In this document: one piece after another, positions 40,180 to 49,299 of the stretch
Layout: each line of letters opens with the position of its first letter
Numbering within the stretch: position 1 is the stretch's first letter
NCBI GenBank assembly: GCA_031256445.1
Contig: JAIRQN010000056.1
Span: 1-64,000, forward strand
Direction of reading: 5' to 3'
Length of the DNA stretch: 64,000 nucleotides
Source of the DNA: Treponema sp.
GTDB lineage: Bacteria; Spirochaetota; Spirochaetia; Treponematales; Breznakiellaceae
Translations under genes and position numbers: made by a program
Notes under the pieces: model-generated
Databases searched by the model: none
The model's input: the letters and a program-made list of their open reading frames with translations, nothing else
What the model was told of the DNA's origin: nothing

Positions 40180-41627
40180 AAAAGTTATTATATTTATTGT
40201 TATTATTGTCTGTATCCGTGTTTCCCGCTTTAAACAATCTGTATGCGCAGCCTACCAATTACACCTATAACTACGATTTCTGGAACGAGCAGGTTGCGTC
40301 TCCTGACCCGTACCGCGTCAGCGCTTATTTAATCGGGGTAAATCTTGAAGTGGGTAATTTCAGGGAACCGCAGGGGCTCTTCATCAGGGACAACCGCATT
40401 TACGTCTGCGATTCAGGGAATAACAGGATACTGTTAATCGAAGTGCAGGAAAACGGGGAACATAAGGTTGTTAAAACGGTTTCTTCCGTAGTAATTGACG
40501 GAGAAGAATCGTCCTTTAATTATCCAATGGATATTTTTGAATGCAGGGATGGTTTCCTGTATATCACCGATACCAATAATAACCGGGTACTCAAACTTGA
40601 TAACGACTGGCAGTATATCTATTCCATTTTAAGGCCTGACGATGAAAGTATCGACGACTACATTGATTTTCTGCCTGTTAAATTGGTTGTCGATTTTGCC
40701 AACCGTATCTTTGTGCAGGCGCGTAACATCAACAAAGGGCTTATGGAATTTGATAACCGGGGCGAGTTTGTCAGTTACATGGGGGCGAATAAGGTACATG
40801 TTAACATTATCGATTACGCGTGGAAGCTAATTTCCACCCAGGCGCAAAGAGCGCGCATGGATTTATTTATTCCTACAGAATACAGCAACCTCGCTCTTGA
40901 CGGCGAAGGTTTTATCTATGTTACAAACGCCACTGGCCAGACCGCTCCTGTCCGCAGGTTAAACGCCATGGGTCAGGACATTTTGATCCGCAATGGTTAT
41001 AACAAACCCGAGGGCGATATTGTTTTTGGCAACGCCGGCGGCATTTCGGGCCGTTCGCGTTTTGTGGATGTAGCCGCCTTTGATAATGATTCCTACGCGT
41101 GTTTTGACAGGGTGCGCGGGCGCATTTTTGTTTATGATTTTCAGGGTAACCTGTTATACGCTTTTGGCGGCGTCGGCAACCGCGAAGGTTCTTTCCTTCT
41201 GCCTGTCGCTCTGGAAAAAATGGGCTATTCATTATATGCCCTGGATTCCAGAGCCGGCTCTCTTACCCGTTTTGACCTGACAGGTTACGGGCTCAAAATC
41301 AATGAGGCGCTGAACGAATACAAAGCCGGCCGTTATGAATCTTCCGCGGAATTGTGGGAAGATGTTCTTAAGATGAACGGTAATTATGATCTTGCCTACA
41401 TCGGCATCGGGAGGGCGGCTCTCCGGCAGAGTGAGTTTCAGAAGGCGATGAAATATTACAAATTGAAACATTTCCGCGAGGGATATGGAAAAGCGTTTCA
41501 ATTATACCGCAAGCAGTGGATGGAAGAGAACCTCTGGAAGATACTTTTATGTCTTGGTATTTTACTGTTCCTGCCGCCTGTTATCAGGCTTACCATCAGA
41601 ACAATCAAGGAGATCAGAGAAGCATGA
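40176..41627 (+). CDS. NHL-repeat / TPR protein with C-terminal TM anchor
   Basis: A 483-aa protein with a signal peptide (ends NNLYAQ), an NHL-type beta-propeller (FREPQGLFIRDNRIYVCDSG, FNYPMDIFECRDGFLYITDT, SNLALDGEGFIYVTNATGQT, FLLPVALEKMGYSLYALDSR), two tetratricopeptide-like helices (LNEYKAGRYESSAELWEDVL, AYIGIGRAALRQSEFQKAMK) and a TM helix near the end (LLCLGILLFLPPVIRL). Such proteins accompany Yip1 and DUF5696 genes in glycan ABC loci of Firmicutes, to my recollection. It would sit on the outer face of the membrane. Function is not established; a scaffold for the transporter or for glycan capture is possible. Confidence 0.82.
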   Translation: MKKLLYLLLLLSVSVFPALNNLYAQPTNYTYNYDFWNEQVASPDPYRVSAYLIGVNLEVGNFREPQGLFIRDNRIYVCDSGNNRILLIEVQENGEHKVVKTVSSVVIDGEESSFNYPMDIFECRDGFLYITDTNNNRVLKLDNDWQYIYSILRPDDESIDDYIDFLPVKLVVDFANRIFVQARNINKGLMEFDNRGEFVSYMGANKVHVNIIDYAWKLISTQAQRARMDLFIPTEYSNLALDGEGFIYVTNATGQTAPVRRLNAMGQDILIRNGYNKPEGDIVFGNAGGISGRSRFVDVAAFDNDSYACFDRVRGRIFVYDFQGNLLYAFGGVGNREGSFLLPVALEKMGYSLYALDSRAGSLTRFDLTGYGLKINEALNEYKAGRYESSAELWEDVLKMNGNYDLAYIGIGRAALRQSEFQKAMKYYKLKHFREGYGKAFQLYRKQWMEENLWKILLCLGILLFLPPVIRLTIRTIKEIREA

Positions 41628-42280
41628 GATATTTTACCGAAAAACAGTGGTGGCAGCATCTGGGAAAAACCCTGAAGTATTCTCTTTATGTGAGCACTCA
41701 TCCTCTTGACGGTTTTTGGGATCTGACTCACGAAAAACGCGGCTCCATAGCGGCTGCCAATATTATTATCAGCCTGACCATAATTGTAGAAATATTGCGT
41801 TTAACATTAACAAGTTTCCAGTTTGTTACGATTAACATGGAATATTTTAACGCGATAATAGTTATGCTGCGCATTTTACTTCCGGTTTTTCTGTGGACTT
41901 TGGCAAACTGGGGTCTGACAACGCTCATGGACGGCAAAGGCAAAATGGCGGGAATTTATATGTCTATCTGTTATGCCCTTACGCCGTATGTGATCATTAA
42001 CGCTGTTTTAATCCTTTTAAGCCAGGTTATTACATTTGATGAAGGCTCGGTTTACTGGGTTCTCGGCGGGTTTGCGATTTTATGGACCGGCATGCTGATT
42101 TTGGCCGCAATGATGATGGTTCACGATTACAGTCTTACCAAAACAATTTTTTCCAGTTTGCTTACAGTTGTAGGAATGGGAGTGCTTGTTTTCGTGTTTG
42201 TGGTTTTCTTCAGTCTTATCAGCGACGCGATAGCATATTTTATATCGTTGTACAAAGAAATATTATTCCGGGTAATTTAG
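41624..42280 (+). CDS. Yip1-domain integral membrane protein
   Basis: A 218-aa protein from ATG 41624 (MRYFTEKQWWQHLGKT), which overlaps the previous stop by 4 bp; the track start is 36 codons upstream in another gene. A cytoplasmic start with PLDGFWDLTHEKRGSIAAAN, typical of Yip1/DUF1282 proteins, precedes five TM helices. The function of bacterial Yip1 proteins is not known. Its place between the NHL/TPR and DUF5696 genes repeats a conserved neighbourhood. Confidence 0.82.
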   Translation: MRYFTEKQWWQHLGKTLKYSLYVSTHPLDGFWDLTHEKRGSIAAANIIISLTIIVEILRLTLTSFQFVTINMEYFNAIIVMLRILLPVFLWTLANWGLTTLMDGKGKMAGIYMSICYALTPYVIINAVLILLSQVITFDEGSVYWVLGGFAILWTGMLILAAMMMVHDYSLTKTIFSSLLTVVGMGVLVFVFVVFFSLISDAIAYFISLYKEILFRVI

Positions 42281-42288
42281 GGGGAACG

Positions 42289-44841
42289 GTGAAAAAAACA
42301 ATTTGGCTGCTGCTGATTATATGCGTATTATTTTCATTGGTTGATTGCAGTAAAAAGCATGTAAGGATTAGACCCGTTATTCTTTATGAAAGAGTTGAAG
42401 AAATAACGGCGGCTGAACCGGAAGAAATTACGCTGGAAAACAATTATTTATTGCTGCGTTTCCTGACAAAAACTGCGGAAATAATTCTAAAGGATAAAAT
42501 TAACGGAACGGAATGGCATTCTACCCCTGTAGATTTTGAATCAGACGCGAGCGTCGATGTTGTTACCGGGCAGATGATTAAATCCCAGTTTGCGATGCAG
42601 TACTCGGATGTGTCCGGCGTAGGCGAGACGCTTTACTCAAATACGCAGAGCATTGAACGCGGTTTTTATGAATATGAACTTATTGACGACAGCATCGAAG
42701 TGCGTTATACGATAGGCAATCTGGAACGCAGTTTCCTTATACCTCCGGCGATGCCGGAAGCGCGTATGTCTGCCTACATGGATCAGATTGACAGTGAAAA
42801 CACTTACATGATAGAAGCCAGTTACCGGCTTGTTGATATCAATGATCTGCTTCCCAACGAAAACAGGGGCGCGATGCTTTCCCAGTATCCGGATCTGTCC
42901 CGTGAGAAACTGTTTATACTCCGTGATAATACCCGCGAGTACATGAAAGAAATGCTTGAGGATATTTTCGCGGAAATCGGCTATACCCGCGAAAACTATT
43001 ACGAAGACATTGCGCGTTACACCGCTTCGGGCGGCTCGGACAGACCCGCTTTTAATGTTGTAATCCGGTATTCATTGGACGGAAAGTCGCTTGTTGTTAC
43101 AGTGCCTTTTGATAAAATTTCGTACCGTCCCGCCTATCCGGTTGTGCGTCTTGATATCCTGCCGTTTATGGGAGCGGGCGGTCTTAATGACGAAGGTTAT
43201 ATCCTTGTTCCGGACGGCAGCGGAGCGATTATTAATTTTAACAACGGCAAGTACAATCAGATTGCGTATAATATCGGCGTATACGGCTGGGACGAAGCCA
43301 TGCCGCGTGACGCGGTAATCAGCGATAATAAAGCCGCGTTTCCGGCTTTTGGCATACACAAGAACGAAGCCGCTTTGTTATGCGTCATAGAGGAAGGTTC
43401 CGCCTATGCCAATGTGCGCGCCGATGTTTCCGGGCGCAACTGTTCGTATAACAGCGTTTATCCCTGGTTTACAATGGTACATGGGGCGATAATGGATATT
43501 TCCGGCCGTTCTGACAGGGCGGTTTATCTTTACGAAAAAGAGCTGCCTCCCGGCGAAAATATTGTTCTGCGTTATACCGTCTGCGAAGAAAGCGGCTATA
43601 TGGGCATGGCAAAGGAATACCGCTCATGGCTCTTGGGCAAGTACCCGTCTTTGGCCGGCAGAAAAACAGGCGAAATGCCGGTGGCGGTAGAGCTTGTCGG
43701 CGCTGTAAATAAAACCCAGCACCGTCTCGGCATACCTGTTGATCGTCCGCTTAAGCTTACCTCCTATAAAGAAATGGAGGAAATAATTGATGATTTTACC
43801 GGATATGGATGGAAAAATGTACATGTTAAAATCAACGGCTGGTTTAACCGAAGCGTAGATCATTCAGTTCCTTCCAAAATAAAACTGATTAATGAACTTG
43901 GCAGCAGAAAAAATTTCAAGGATTTTGTCGAGGCGGTTAAAAATAATAATTATAAGCTGTATCCGGAAGCGGATTTTCTGTTTATTAAGGATGTAAAATT
44001 TTTCAGCCCGTACAGTTTATACCGCGATTCGGCGCGTTATGTAAGCCGCAAACGCATTGAAAAATATCCTTACAGTTTTGTCTGGTTCGGCGAGCGCATA
44101 CAATGGGGCAAACTCAGTCAGGTTGCCCGTCCCGCATCCATGATGTCAATTATAGACAGCTTTGTTCAGAAAAGCTCAAAGCTGGGCATTGAAAATATCG
44201 CATACAGAAACATCGGCGCGAAACTTTCCGGAGATTACCACGAAAAGCGCCTGGTAAGCCGCGAGGCGGCGATGAAGATGCGTTATGAGAAACTGGCTGA
44301 ATTAAATAAAGCCGGAAGAGGCGCTTTTATACATACCGGTTTTGAATACACTGTGCCCTGGGCTGATATAATCACTGACATACCCGTAAACGATCAAAGT
44401 TTTGGCATAACCGATTCCGCCGTTCCGTTTTATCAAATCGCCCTGCATGGGCTTGTCCCCTATACGGGAAGGGCAATAAACCTTGCCGAAGATTATTCAA
44501 AGAACCTTCTGAAGTCCATTGAAAGCGGAGCAGGGCTGTATTTCAGTTTTATGATGGAAGATACAGCGTTGCTACAGGAGACGAAATTCAGGCAGTTTTA
44601 TGCCAATGAATACAGAAAATGGATAGGAGACGCGGATTCCCTGTACAGGAAATTTTCCTCTCAATTCAGTCATCTGTACAGCCAGTCCATTGTAGATCAC
44701 CAGATACTGGCGCCGGGAGTGACATTAACCGGTTATGAAGACGGCACCAGAATAATTGTAAATATCAGCGGTAATTCCTTTAATTTTAACGGTAACAACG
44801 TTAACAAAGATGATTATATTATGCTGCGGCGGGGTGAATAA
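42289..44841 (+). CDS. DUF5696-like lipoprotein
   Basis: About 850 aa from GTG 42289 (MKKTIWLLLIICVLFSLVDC), with AGGGGG upstream. The signal ends in a lipobox. The mature protein starts with a strand-rich domain (NNYLLLRFLTKTAEIILKDK, INGTEWHSTP), passes a DGSGAIINFNNGKYNQIAYN block, and ends in a barrel-like part (VHVKINGWFNRSVDHSVPSK, NYKLYPEADFLF, LPVNDQSFG-like PVNDQSFGITDSAVPFYQIA). The pattern and neighbours fit DUF5696 proteins, which have a glycosidase-like C-terminal TIM barrel. I cannot name catalytic residues with certainty. Probably an exo-acting or glycan-binding surface enzyme of this locus. Confidence 0.72.
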   Translation: MKKTIWLLLIICVLFSLVDCSKKHVRIRPVILYERVEEITAAEPEEITLENNYLLLRFLTKTAEIILKDKINGTEWHSTPVDFESDASVDVVTGQMIKSQFAMQYSDVSGVGETLYSNTQSIERGFYEYELIDDSIEVRYTIGNLERSFLIPPAMPEARMSAYMDQIDSENTYMIEASYRLVDINDLLPNENRGAMLSQYPDLSREKLFILRDNTREYMKEMLEDIFAEIGYTRENYYEDIARYTASGGSDRPAFNVVIRYSLDGKSLVVTVPFDKISYRPAYPVVRLDILPFMGAGGLNDEGYILVPDGSGAIINFNNGKYNQIAYNIGVYGWDEAMPRDAVISDNKAAFPAFGIHKNEAALLCVIEEGSAYANVRADVSGRNCSYNSVYPWFTMVHGAIMDISGRSDRAVYLYEKELPPGENIVLRYTVCEESGYMGMAKEYRSWLLGKYPSLAGRKTGEMPVAVELVGAVNKTQHRLGIPVDRPLKLTSYKEMEEIIDDFTGYGWKNVHVKINGWFNRSVDHSVPSKIKLINELGSRKNFKDFVEAVKNNNYKLYPEADFLFIKDVKFFSPYSLYRDSARYVSRKRIEKYPYSFVWFGERIQWGKLSQVARPASMMSIIDSFVQKSSKLGIENIAYRNIGAKLSGDYHEKRLVSREAAMKMRYEKLAELNKAGRGAFIHTGFEYTVPWADIITDIPVNDQSFGITDSAVPFYQIALHGLVPYTGRAINLAEDYSKNLLKSIESGAGLYFSFMMEDTALLQETKFRQFYANEYRKWIGDADSLYRKFSSQFSHLYSQSIVDHQILAPGVTLTGYEDGTRIIVNISGNSFNFNGNNVNKDDYIMLRRGE

Positions 44842-45767
44842 TGTATTTTATAAAAAAAGAGAATAAAATCTCTCTGACAATTGAAGGCAGAAACGCGGTT
44901 GCCGGATATTTATTTTTGCTTCCTTTTTTAATTGGTTTTTTGGCTTTCATGTTTTATCCCATTCTTGAATCTCTTATCATGGTGTTCAACAGAGTCAAAA
45001 TTGACACTGTGAACAGCCGGTTTTTGATGGAGTATATCGGTCTGGAAAACCTGAAACGGGTTGTAATGGTAGACGCGGAATTTAACAGGATGCTTACCGA
45101 AGAAATCTGGCGTATGGTATTGATTGTTCCGGCGATTATTATTTTCAGCCTTTTTGTCGCGCTGCTTCTTAATCAGGAGTTCAAAGCCAGAGGTTTTGTG
45201 CGCGCCGTTTTCTTTCTCCCCGTTATTCTTTCTTCCGGTATCATGATCGGGCTTGAAACAAACAATTCGCTTTTAAACAGCATGGCGGAAATAATCAAGG
45301 AAGGCAATTTAATGAAGACTTCCATTACAAGAGTGCTTCAGGATATTCTTGTTACCGAAGGCGCGGCAAGCGACTTTATGGCCTACATATTTAAGATTGT
45401 GAATCAGATATATGATATCGCAATGGCATCCGGCATTCAGATAATTATCTTCCTTTCCGCTTTGCAGACTATTCCGCCGAGCATGTTCGAAGCCGCCGAA
45501 ATTGAAGGCGCTACAAGCTGGGAATGTTTCTGGAAAATTACATTTCCGATGGTAAGCCCTCTTATTCTGGTCAACGTTGTTTACAGCGTAGTAGATTATT
45601 TTTTAAGAACAGATAACCGTGTTATGATGAAAATAAACAGCGCGCTGATGCAGCGTCTGGAATTTGGTTTTTCAACCGCAATGGCCTGGGTATACTTCCT
45701 GGCTGTTATCGTTATCCTGGGAATCGCAATGGGAATAATTTCTAAGAGGGTGTACTATTATGAGTAA
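44841..45767 (+). CDS. ABC sugar permease, LplB/MalF type
   Basis: A 308-aa permease starting in TAATG overlap with the DUF5696-like gene. It has six helices and the EAA loop MFEAAEIEGATSWECFWKIT. A longer extracytoplasmic loop (residues about 140-185, SLLNSMAEIIKEGNLMKTSI) is typical of the permeases that accompany DUF5696 loci. With the next gene it forms the second channel of the locus. Confidence 0.92.
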   Translation: MYFIKKENKISLTIEGRNAVAGYLFLLPFLIGFLAFMFYPILESLIMVFNRVKIDTVNSRFLMEYIGLENLKRVVMVDAEFNRMLTEEIWRMVLIVPAIIIFSLFVALLLNQEFKARGFVRAVFFLPVILSSGIMIGLETNNSLLNSMAEIIKEGNLMKTSITRVLQDILVTEGAASDFMAYIFKIVNQIYDIAMASGIQIIIFLSALQTIPPSMFEAAEIEGATSWECFWKITFPMVSPLILVNVVYSVVDYFLRTDNRVMMKINSALMQRLEFGFSTAMAWVYFLAVIVILGIAMGIISKRVYYYE

Positions 45768-46743
45768 GAATGAGAAAACGTCTGAATGGGGAAGCATATC
45801 CAAAAATTACTACATTAAAAAAGCCGCATTGGATAAAGTTTATAAATTTTTCCGGGCAATTCTTCTTTTCGGGCTTTGCTTTTTAATTTTACAGCCGATA
45901 CTGGACAAAATTTCCGTCAGTTTTATGGGTGAGATTGATTTATATGACGGCACGGTAATAAGTATTCCGCGCAATTTTACAACTGAAAATTACATACTTG
46001 CGAGCAATCTGATGGGATATTGGCCGTCGCTTTTTCAGACGCTGTTTATCGTGCTTACAAGCGCTGTTCTGCAGATTTCCGCCTGCACTCTTGCAGGTTA
46101 CGGTTTTGCGCGTTTTAAATTTCCGCTTAAAAATTTATGGTTTGCTTGCGTAATGCTGATTATCATTGTGCCGCCGCATACCATTATGTCTTCGCTGTAC
46201 CTTAACTTCCGTTTTTTTAACATCCTGGGATTTAAGGTTAATTTACTCAGCAGTTATATGGGTCTGTTTCTGCTGTCGGCGACCGGCATGGGGTTAAAAA
46301 GCGGTTTATATATTTTTATGTTAAGACAGTATTTCAGGGGTATGCCGAAAGAACTTGAAGAAGCCGCCTGGGTGGACGGATGCGGTAAATTCAAAACATT
46401 CATAAGGATTATGCTTCCGGATGCAGCTCCGATGCTTACATCGTGTTTTCTTTTTTCGTTTGTATGGCAGTGGACAGACTCTTTCTATACGACGCTGTTT
46501 TTAAATAATTACAGAATGCTGTCAAAAGGGCTTGGCGGGCTTGCCGACCGGTTTGCCCAATGGTGGGCTGCCGCAAACGTGTCTGCCGGAACAAGCGGCG
46601 TAAGCGCTTTCGCTCCTGTCGCCCAAACCCAGATGATGATAGCAACCGGTATGCTTATGTGCCTTCTTCCGCTTATACTGCTGTATCTTGTAGCGCAAAG
46701 AGCCTTTGTCGAATCCCTTAGCCAGACCGGTATAAAGATGTAG
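45760..46743 (+). CDS. ABC sugar permease, LplC/MalG type
   Basis: A 327-aa permease overlapping the previous gene by 8 bp. It has six helices and the EAA motif ELEEAAWVDGCGKFKTFIRI. A loop before the last helix (residues about 260-290, RFAQWWAAANVSAGTSGVSA) is larger than usual. Partner of the preceding permease; binding protein supplied by the next gene. Confidence 0.92.
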   Translation: MSKNEKTSEWGSISKNYYIKKAALDKVYKFFRAILLFGLCFLILQPILDKISVSFMGEIDLYDGTVISIPRNFTTENYILASNLMGYWPSLFQTLFIVLTSAVLQISACTLAGYGFARFKFPLKNLWFACVMLIIIVPPHTIMSSLYLNFRFFNILGFKVNLLSSYMGLFLLSATGMGLKSGLYIFMLRQYFRGMPKELEEAAWVDGCGKFKTFIRIMLPDAAPMLTSCFLFSFVWQWTDSFYTTLFLNNYRMLSKGLGGLADRFAQWWAAANVSAGTSGVSAFAPVAQTQMMIATGMLMCLLPLILLYLVAQRAFVESLSQTGIKM

Positions 46744-46757
46744 GTTTCAACACGTAA

Positions 46758-46770
46758 GCCGCGTTGCGGC
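46758..46770 (+). promoter_or_regulatory. intergenic stem-loop before binding-protein gene
   Basis: GCCGC-GTT-GCGGC stands in the 63-bp gap between the permease and solute-binding genes. No T-run follows, so it is not a classic terminator. Stems at this position often stabilise or set the relative amount of binding-protein mRNA. Confidence 0.4.
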
Positions 46771-46806
46771 AGCGTTTGAGATAAATTATTTTTTAGGAGG
46801 CAGGAA

Positions 46807-48183
46807 ATGCTTAAAAAAACAATGTTTTTTGCGCTGATTGTATTATTGTTGGCGGTATCATCACATGTATGGGCAGCTGGCAAGGCTGATCTCAAGAACA
46901 TGGATATTACCATTGGTAACTGGTATGAGAATTATAATACCGAAAAACCAACGCCCAATATGAGTAATACCAATGTTGCGCGCGATACGTTTGCGTGGCG
47001 TACCAAACTTCAGAAAGACAACAATTTTAAAATGCGCGAAGAAATGATTGCCGGCTGGGGCGGGATGCGGGGAGAAGCCATGACTTCCATTATGTCAGGC
47101 AGTCCGTCAGCGCAGGTTTTTGTTCTCGAACCCGGCTGGGCGCTGCAGTTGATGGGACAGGATCTGATCTATCCGATTACGGATAACAAACTTATTGACT
47201 TTAGAAATCCGCAGCCTATAGATAAAAACAGACTGCCTGTTCCATGGAATACCGCAACTCTTGACGCATTTACATTTAACGGCAAGGGATATGCCATATC
47301 TGTCGGCGTTAATGTCAACAACGCTCAGGTTATTTTCTTTAACAAACGGCTTTTCAGGGAAGCGGGGCTCAGCGCCGATCTTCCGTACGATCTGCAGAAA
47401 AACGGCAGATGGACATGGGATGAATTTCTTAAGGTATGCAAGCAGCTTACAAGAGACATTAATAACGACGGTATAGTCGATACATATGCCCTGCCCAGGG
47501 ATCTTTCCACCGATATGCTTGACGCGTTTGTTTCAAGTAACGGAGCTCAGTATATCGCCAGAGAAAGAAGCGGAAGGTTTGTCAATGCCGCCGGCCGGCC
47601 GGAGTTCCTGGAAGCTCTTCAGTATACAATCAGGCTGCAGACGGAAGGCGTTTTAAAACCGAAACCGGAAGATGCCAACTGGGACTGGTACAAAGCCGAA
47701 TTTGCAGACGGCAAGGTTGCGATGAGGGTTGACGAGTCCTATGTATGGGGCGAACTTCAGAACATGAAGGATGATTGGGGCGTTGTGCTTCCGCCGAAAG
47801 GACCGAGATCTTCCGATTACAGGGTATTTACCCGCGAGAATGTGATGGTAATACCCGCGACATATACTCCTGAAATGGTAGAAAAGATTCTTTACGCTAT
47901 GCAGCTCTGGTTTACGCCTGTTAGCAACGATGCCGAAAACTGGAAGGCCAGCTATGCAAACACTTTCCGGGATAATCGCGCTGTTAATGAAACACTGGCG
48001 ATGATTCGCGAAACCAGACGGCATTTGCTGAAAAACTTTAATATGATAGGTTTAGGCAACAAACGCGGTGAAGGTTTTGCGTGGGAAATGTGGTACTTTG
48101 ACGGCGAACCTGCGCAGCTTGTAGAGTCTGTAAGACCCGCCTGGCAAGTTGTTATAGACGATGCCAACGAAGTTTTTAAATAA
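46807..48183 (+). CDS. ABC extracellular solute-binding protein
   Basis: A 458-aa family-1 binding protein with a signal peptide (ends SSHVWAAG) and RBS TAGGAGG. Features are NVNNAQVIFFNKRLFREAGL, NGRWTWDEFLKVCKQLTRDI, a Ca-site-like DINNDGIVDTYALPRD, and GKVAMRVDESYVWGELQNMK. It lacks the usual lipobox Cys, so may be periplasmic instead of anchored. It follows its permease pair directly and ends at a strong terminator. Substrate likely an oligosaccharide made by the GH5 or DUF5696 proteins. Confidence 0.9.
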   Translation: MLKKTMFFALIVLLLAVSSHVWAAGKADLKNMDITIGNWYENYNTEKPTPNMSNTNVARDTFAWRTKLQKDNNFKMREEMIAGWGGMRGEAMTSIMSGSPSAQVFVLEPGWALQLMGQDLIYPITDNKLIDFRNPQPIDKNRLPVPWNTATLDAFTFNGKGYAISVGVNVNNAQVIFFNKRLFREAGLSADLPYDLQKNGRWTWDEFLKVCKQLTRDINNDGIVDTYALPRDLSTDMLDAFVSSNGAQYIARERSGRFVNAAGRPEFLEALQYTIRLQTEGVLKPKPEDANWDWYKAEFADGKVAMRVDESYVWGELQNMKDDWGVVLPPKGPRSSDYRVFTRENVMVIPATYTPEMVEKILYAMQLWFTPVSNDAENWKASYANTFRDNRAVNETLAMIRETRRHLLKNFNMIGLGNKRGEGFAWEMWYFDGEPAQLVESVRPAWQVVIDDANEVFK

Positions 48184-48199
48184 TTAAACTGTATTATTT

Positions 48200-48248
48200 T
48201 ACCCCGGGAAAAATGTTTTGGCGTTTTTTCCGGGGTATTTTTTTTAAG
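48200..48248 (+). terminator. strong rho-independent terminator
   Basis: TACCCCGG pairs with CCGGGGTA, extended by AAAAA/TTTTTT, with a short loop and followed by eight Ts. It separates the transporter genes from the GH130 gene, whose own SD (AAGGAG) lies just after the T-run, so GH130 is either expressed by read-through or from an unseen promoter. Confidence 0.9.
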
Positions 48249-48256
48249 GAGCGAAT

Positions 48257-49273
48257 ATGAGTAAATTAATTGTAAACGGATACAGTCTGCCAAATATTCC
48301 CTGGGAAGACAGACCCGCGTCAAGCGATCCTCAAAAGGAGCTGATGTGGCGGTATACAAAAAATCCTGTTATACCAAGGGATTTGACAACACATTCAAAC
48401 AGCATTTTTAACAGCGCCGTAGTTCCGTTTAAAGGCAAAGACGGTTTTGAGTTTGCCGGCGTTTTTCGCTGTGATGATACAGTGCGCCACATGGACATTC
48501 ACGCGGGAAGAAGCAGAGACGGTATCAACTGGGAAATTGACGATAACGCGGTTCAATTCATTAAGACAGATGATGATTTGCCGGATTCGGATTATAAATA
48601 CGATCCAAGAGTTTTGTTTATAGAAGACAGGTATTATATCATATGGTGTAACGGTTACCACGGAGCAAGCCTTGGTCTTGGCTACACGTTTGATTTTGAA
48701 AAATTTTATCAAATGGAAAACCCGATGATGGTCTATAACCGCAATGGCGCGCTCTTTCCGCGCAAGATAGGAACGAACGGCGTTTGCAATTACGCGATGT
48801 ACAGCCGTCCCAGCGATTCGGGGCATACGCCGTTCGGCGATATATTCTATTCTGAAAGCCCCGATTTGATTTACTGGGGAAAGCATCGTCACGTAATGGC
48901 GCCCTGCGGCGGCTGGCAAAGCACCAAAGTCGGCGCTGGCCCCTGTCCGATAGAAACCACGGAAGGCTGGCTTTTGTTTTACCATGGCGTTCTTACCAGT
49001 TGTAACGGCTTTGTGTATTCATTCGGCGCGGCGATTCTGGACATTGACAAGCCGTGGAAAGTGATAGCGCGTTCGCGCCCGTATATAATCAATCCGCGTG
49101 AAATTTATGAGATTGCGGGCGATGTGCCCAATGTTACATTCCCTGTAGCCGCGCTTGTTGACAAGGATACAGACAGAGTCGCGGTTTACTACGGCTGCGC
49201 TGATACTGTAACAGGTCTTGTTTTCGGAAAAATGGATGAAATTGTTGACTGGATAAAAATAAATAAGATGTAG
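48257..49273 (+). CDS. glycoside hydrolase family 130 (beta-mannoside phosphorylase/hydrolase)
   Basis: A 338-aa cytoplasmic protein (no signal) with a five-bladed propeller pattern of GH130: [46 protein letters not shown], the catalytic Asp in [20 protein letters not shown], and [20 protein letters not shown]. Family members phosphorolyse beta-1,4-mannosyl linkages, producing mannose 1-phosphate, while a subset hydrolyse them. The basic phosphate-binding residues were not checked one by one, so the choice between the two is open. It supports a mannan-type substrate for the locus. Confidence 0.92.
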   Translation: MSKLIVNGYSLPNIPWEDRPASSDPQKELMWRYTKNPVIPRDLTTHSNSIFNSAVVPFKGKDGFEFAGVFRCDDTVRHMDIHAGRSRDGINWEIDDNAVQFIKTDDDLPDSDYKYDPRVLFIEDRYYIIWCNGYHGASLGLGYTFDFEKFYQMENPMMVYNRNGALFPRKIGTNGVCNYAMYSRPSDSGHTPFGDIFYSESPDLIYWGKHRHVMAPCGGWQSTKVGAGPCPIETTEGWLLFYHGVLTSCNGFVYSFGAAILDIDKPWKVIARSRPYIINPREIYEIAGDVPNVTFPVAALVDKDTDRVAVYYGCADTVTGLVFGKMDEIVDWIKINKM

Positions 49274-49285
49274 CGTATGAAATGT

Positions 49286-49294
49286 GTTATAATT
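49286..49294 (+). promoter_or_regulatory. extended -10 promoter next to start codon
   Basis: TGTTATAAT is an extended -10 element (TG-N-TATAAT) ending five bases before the ATG at 49300, which has no Shine-Dalgarno. If used, the VWA-gene mRNA would be leaderless. No good -35 is present. Confidence 0.4.
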
Positions 49295-49299
49295 ATATT

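Noticed and set aside
46758-46770. Stem-loop as a rho-independent terminator
   Set aside because: It lacks a following T-run, and the next gene belongs to the same transport unit.
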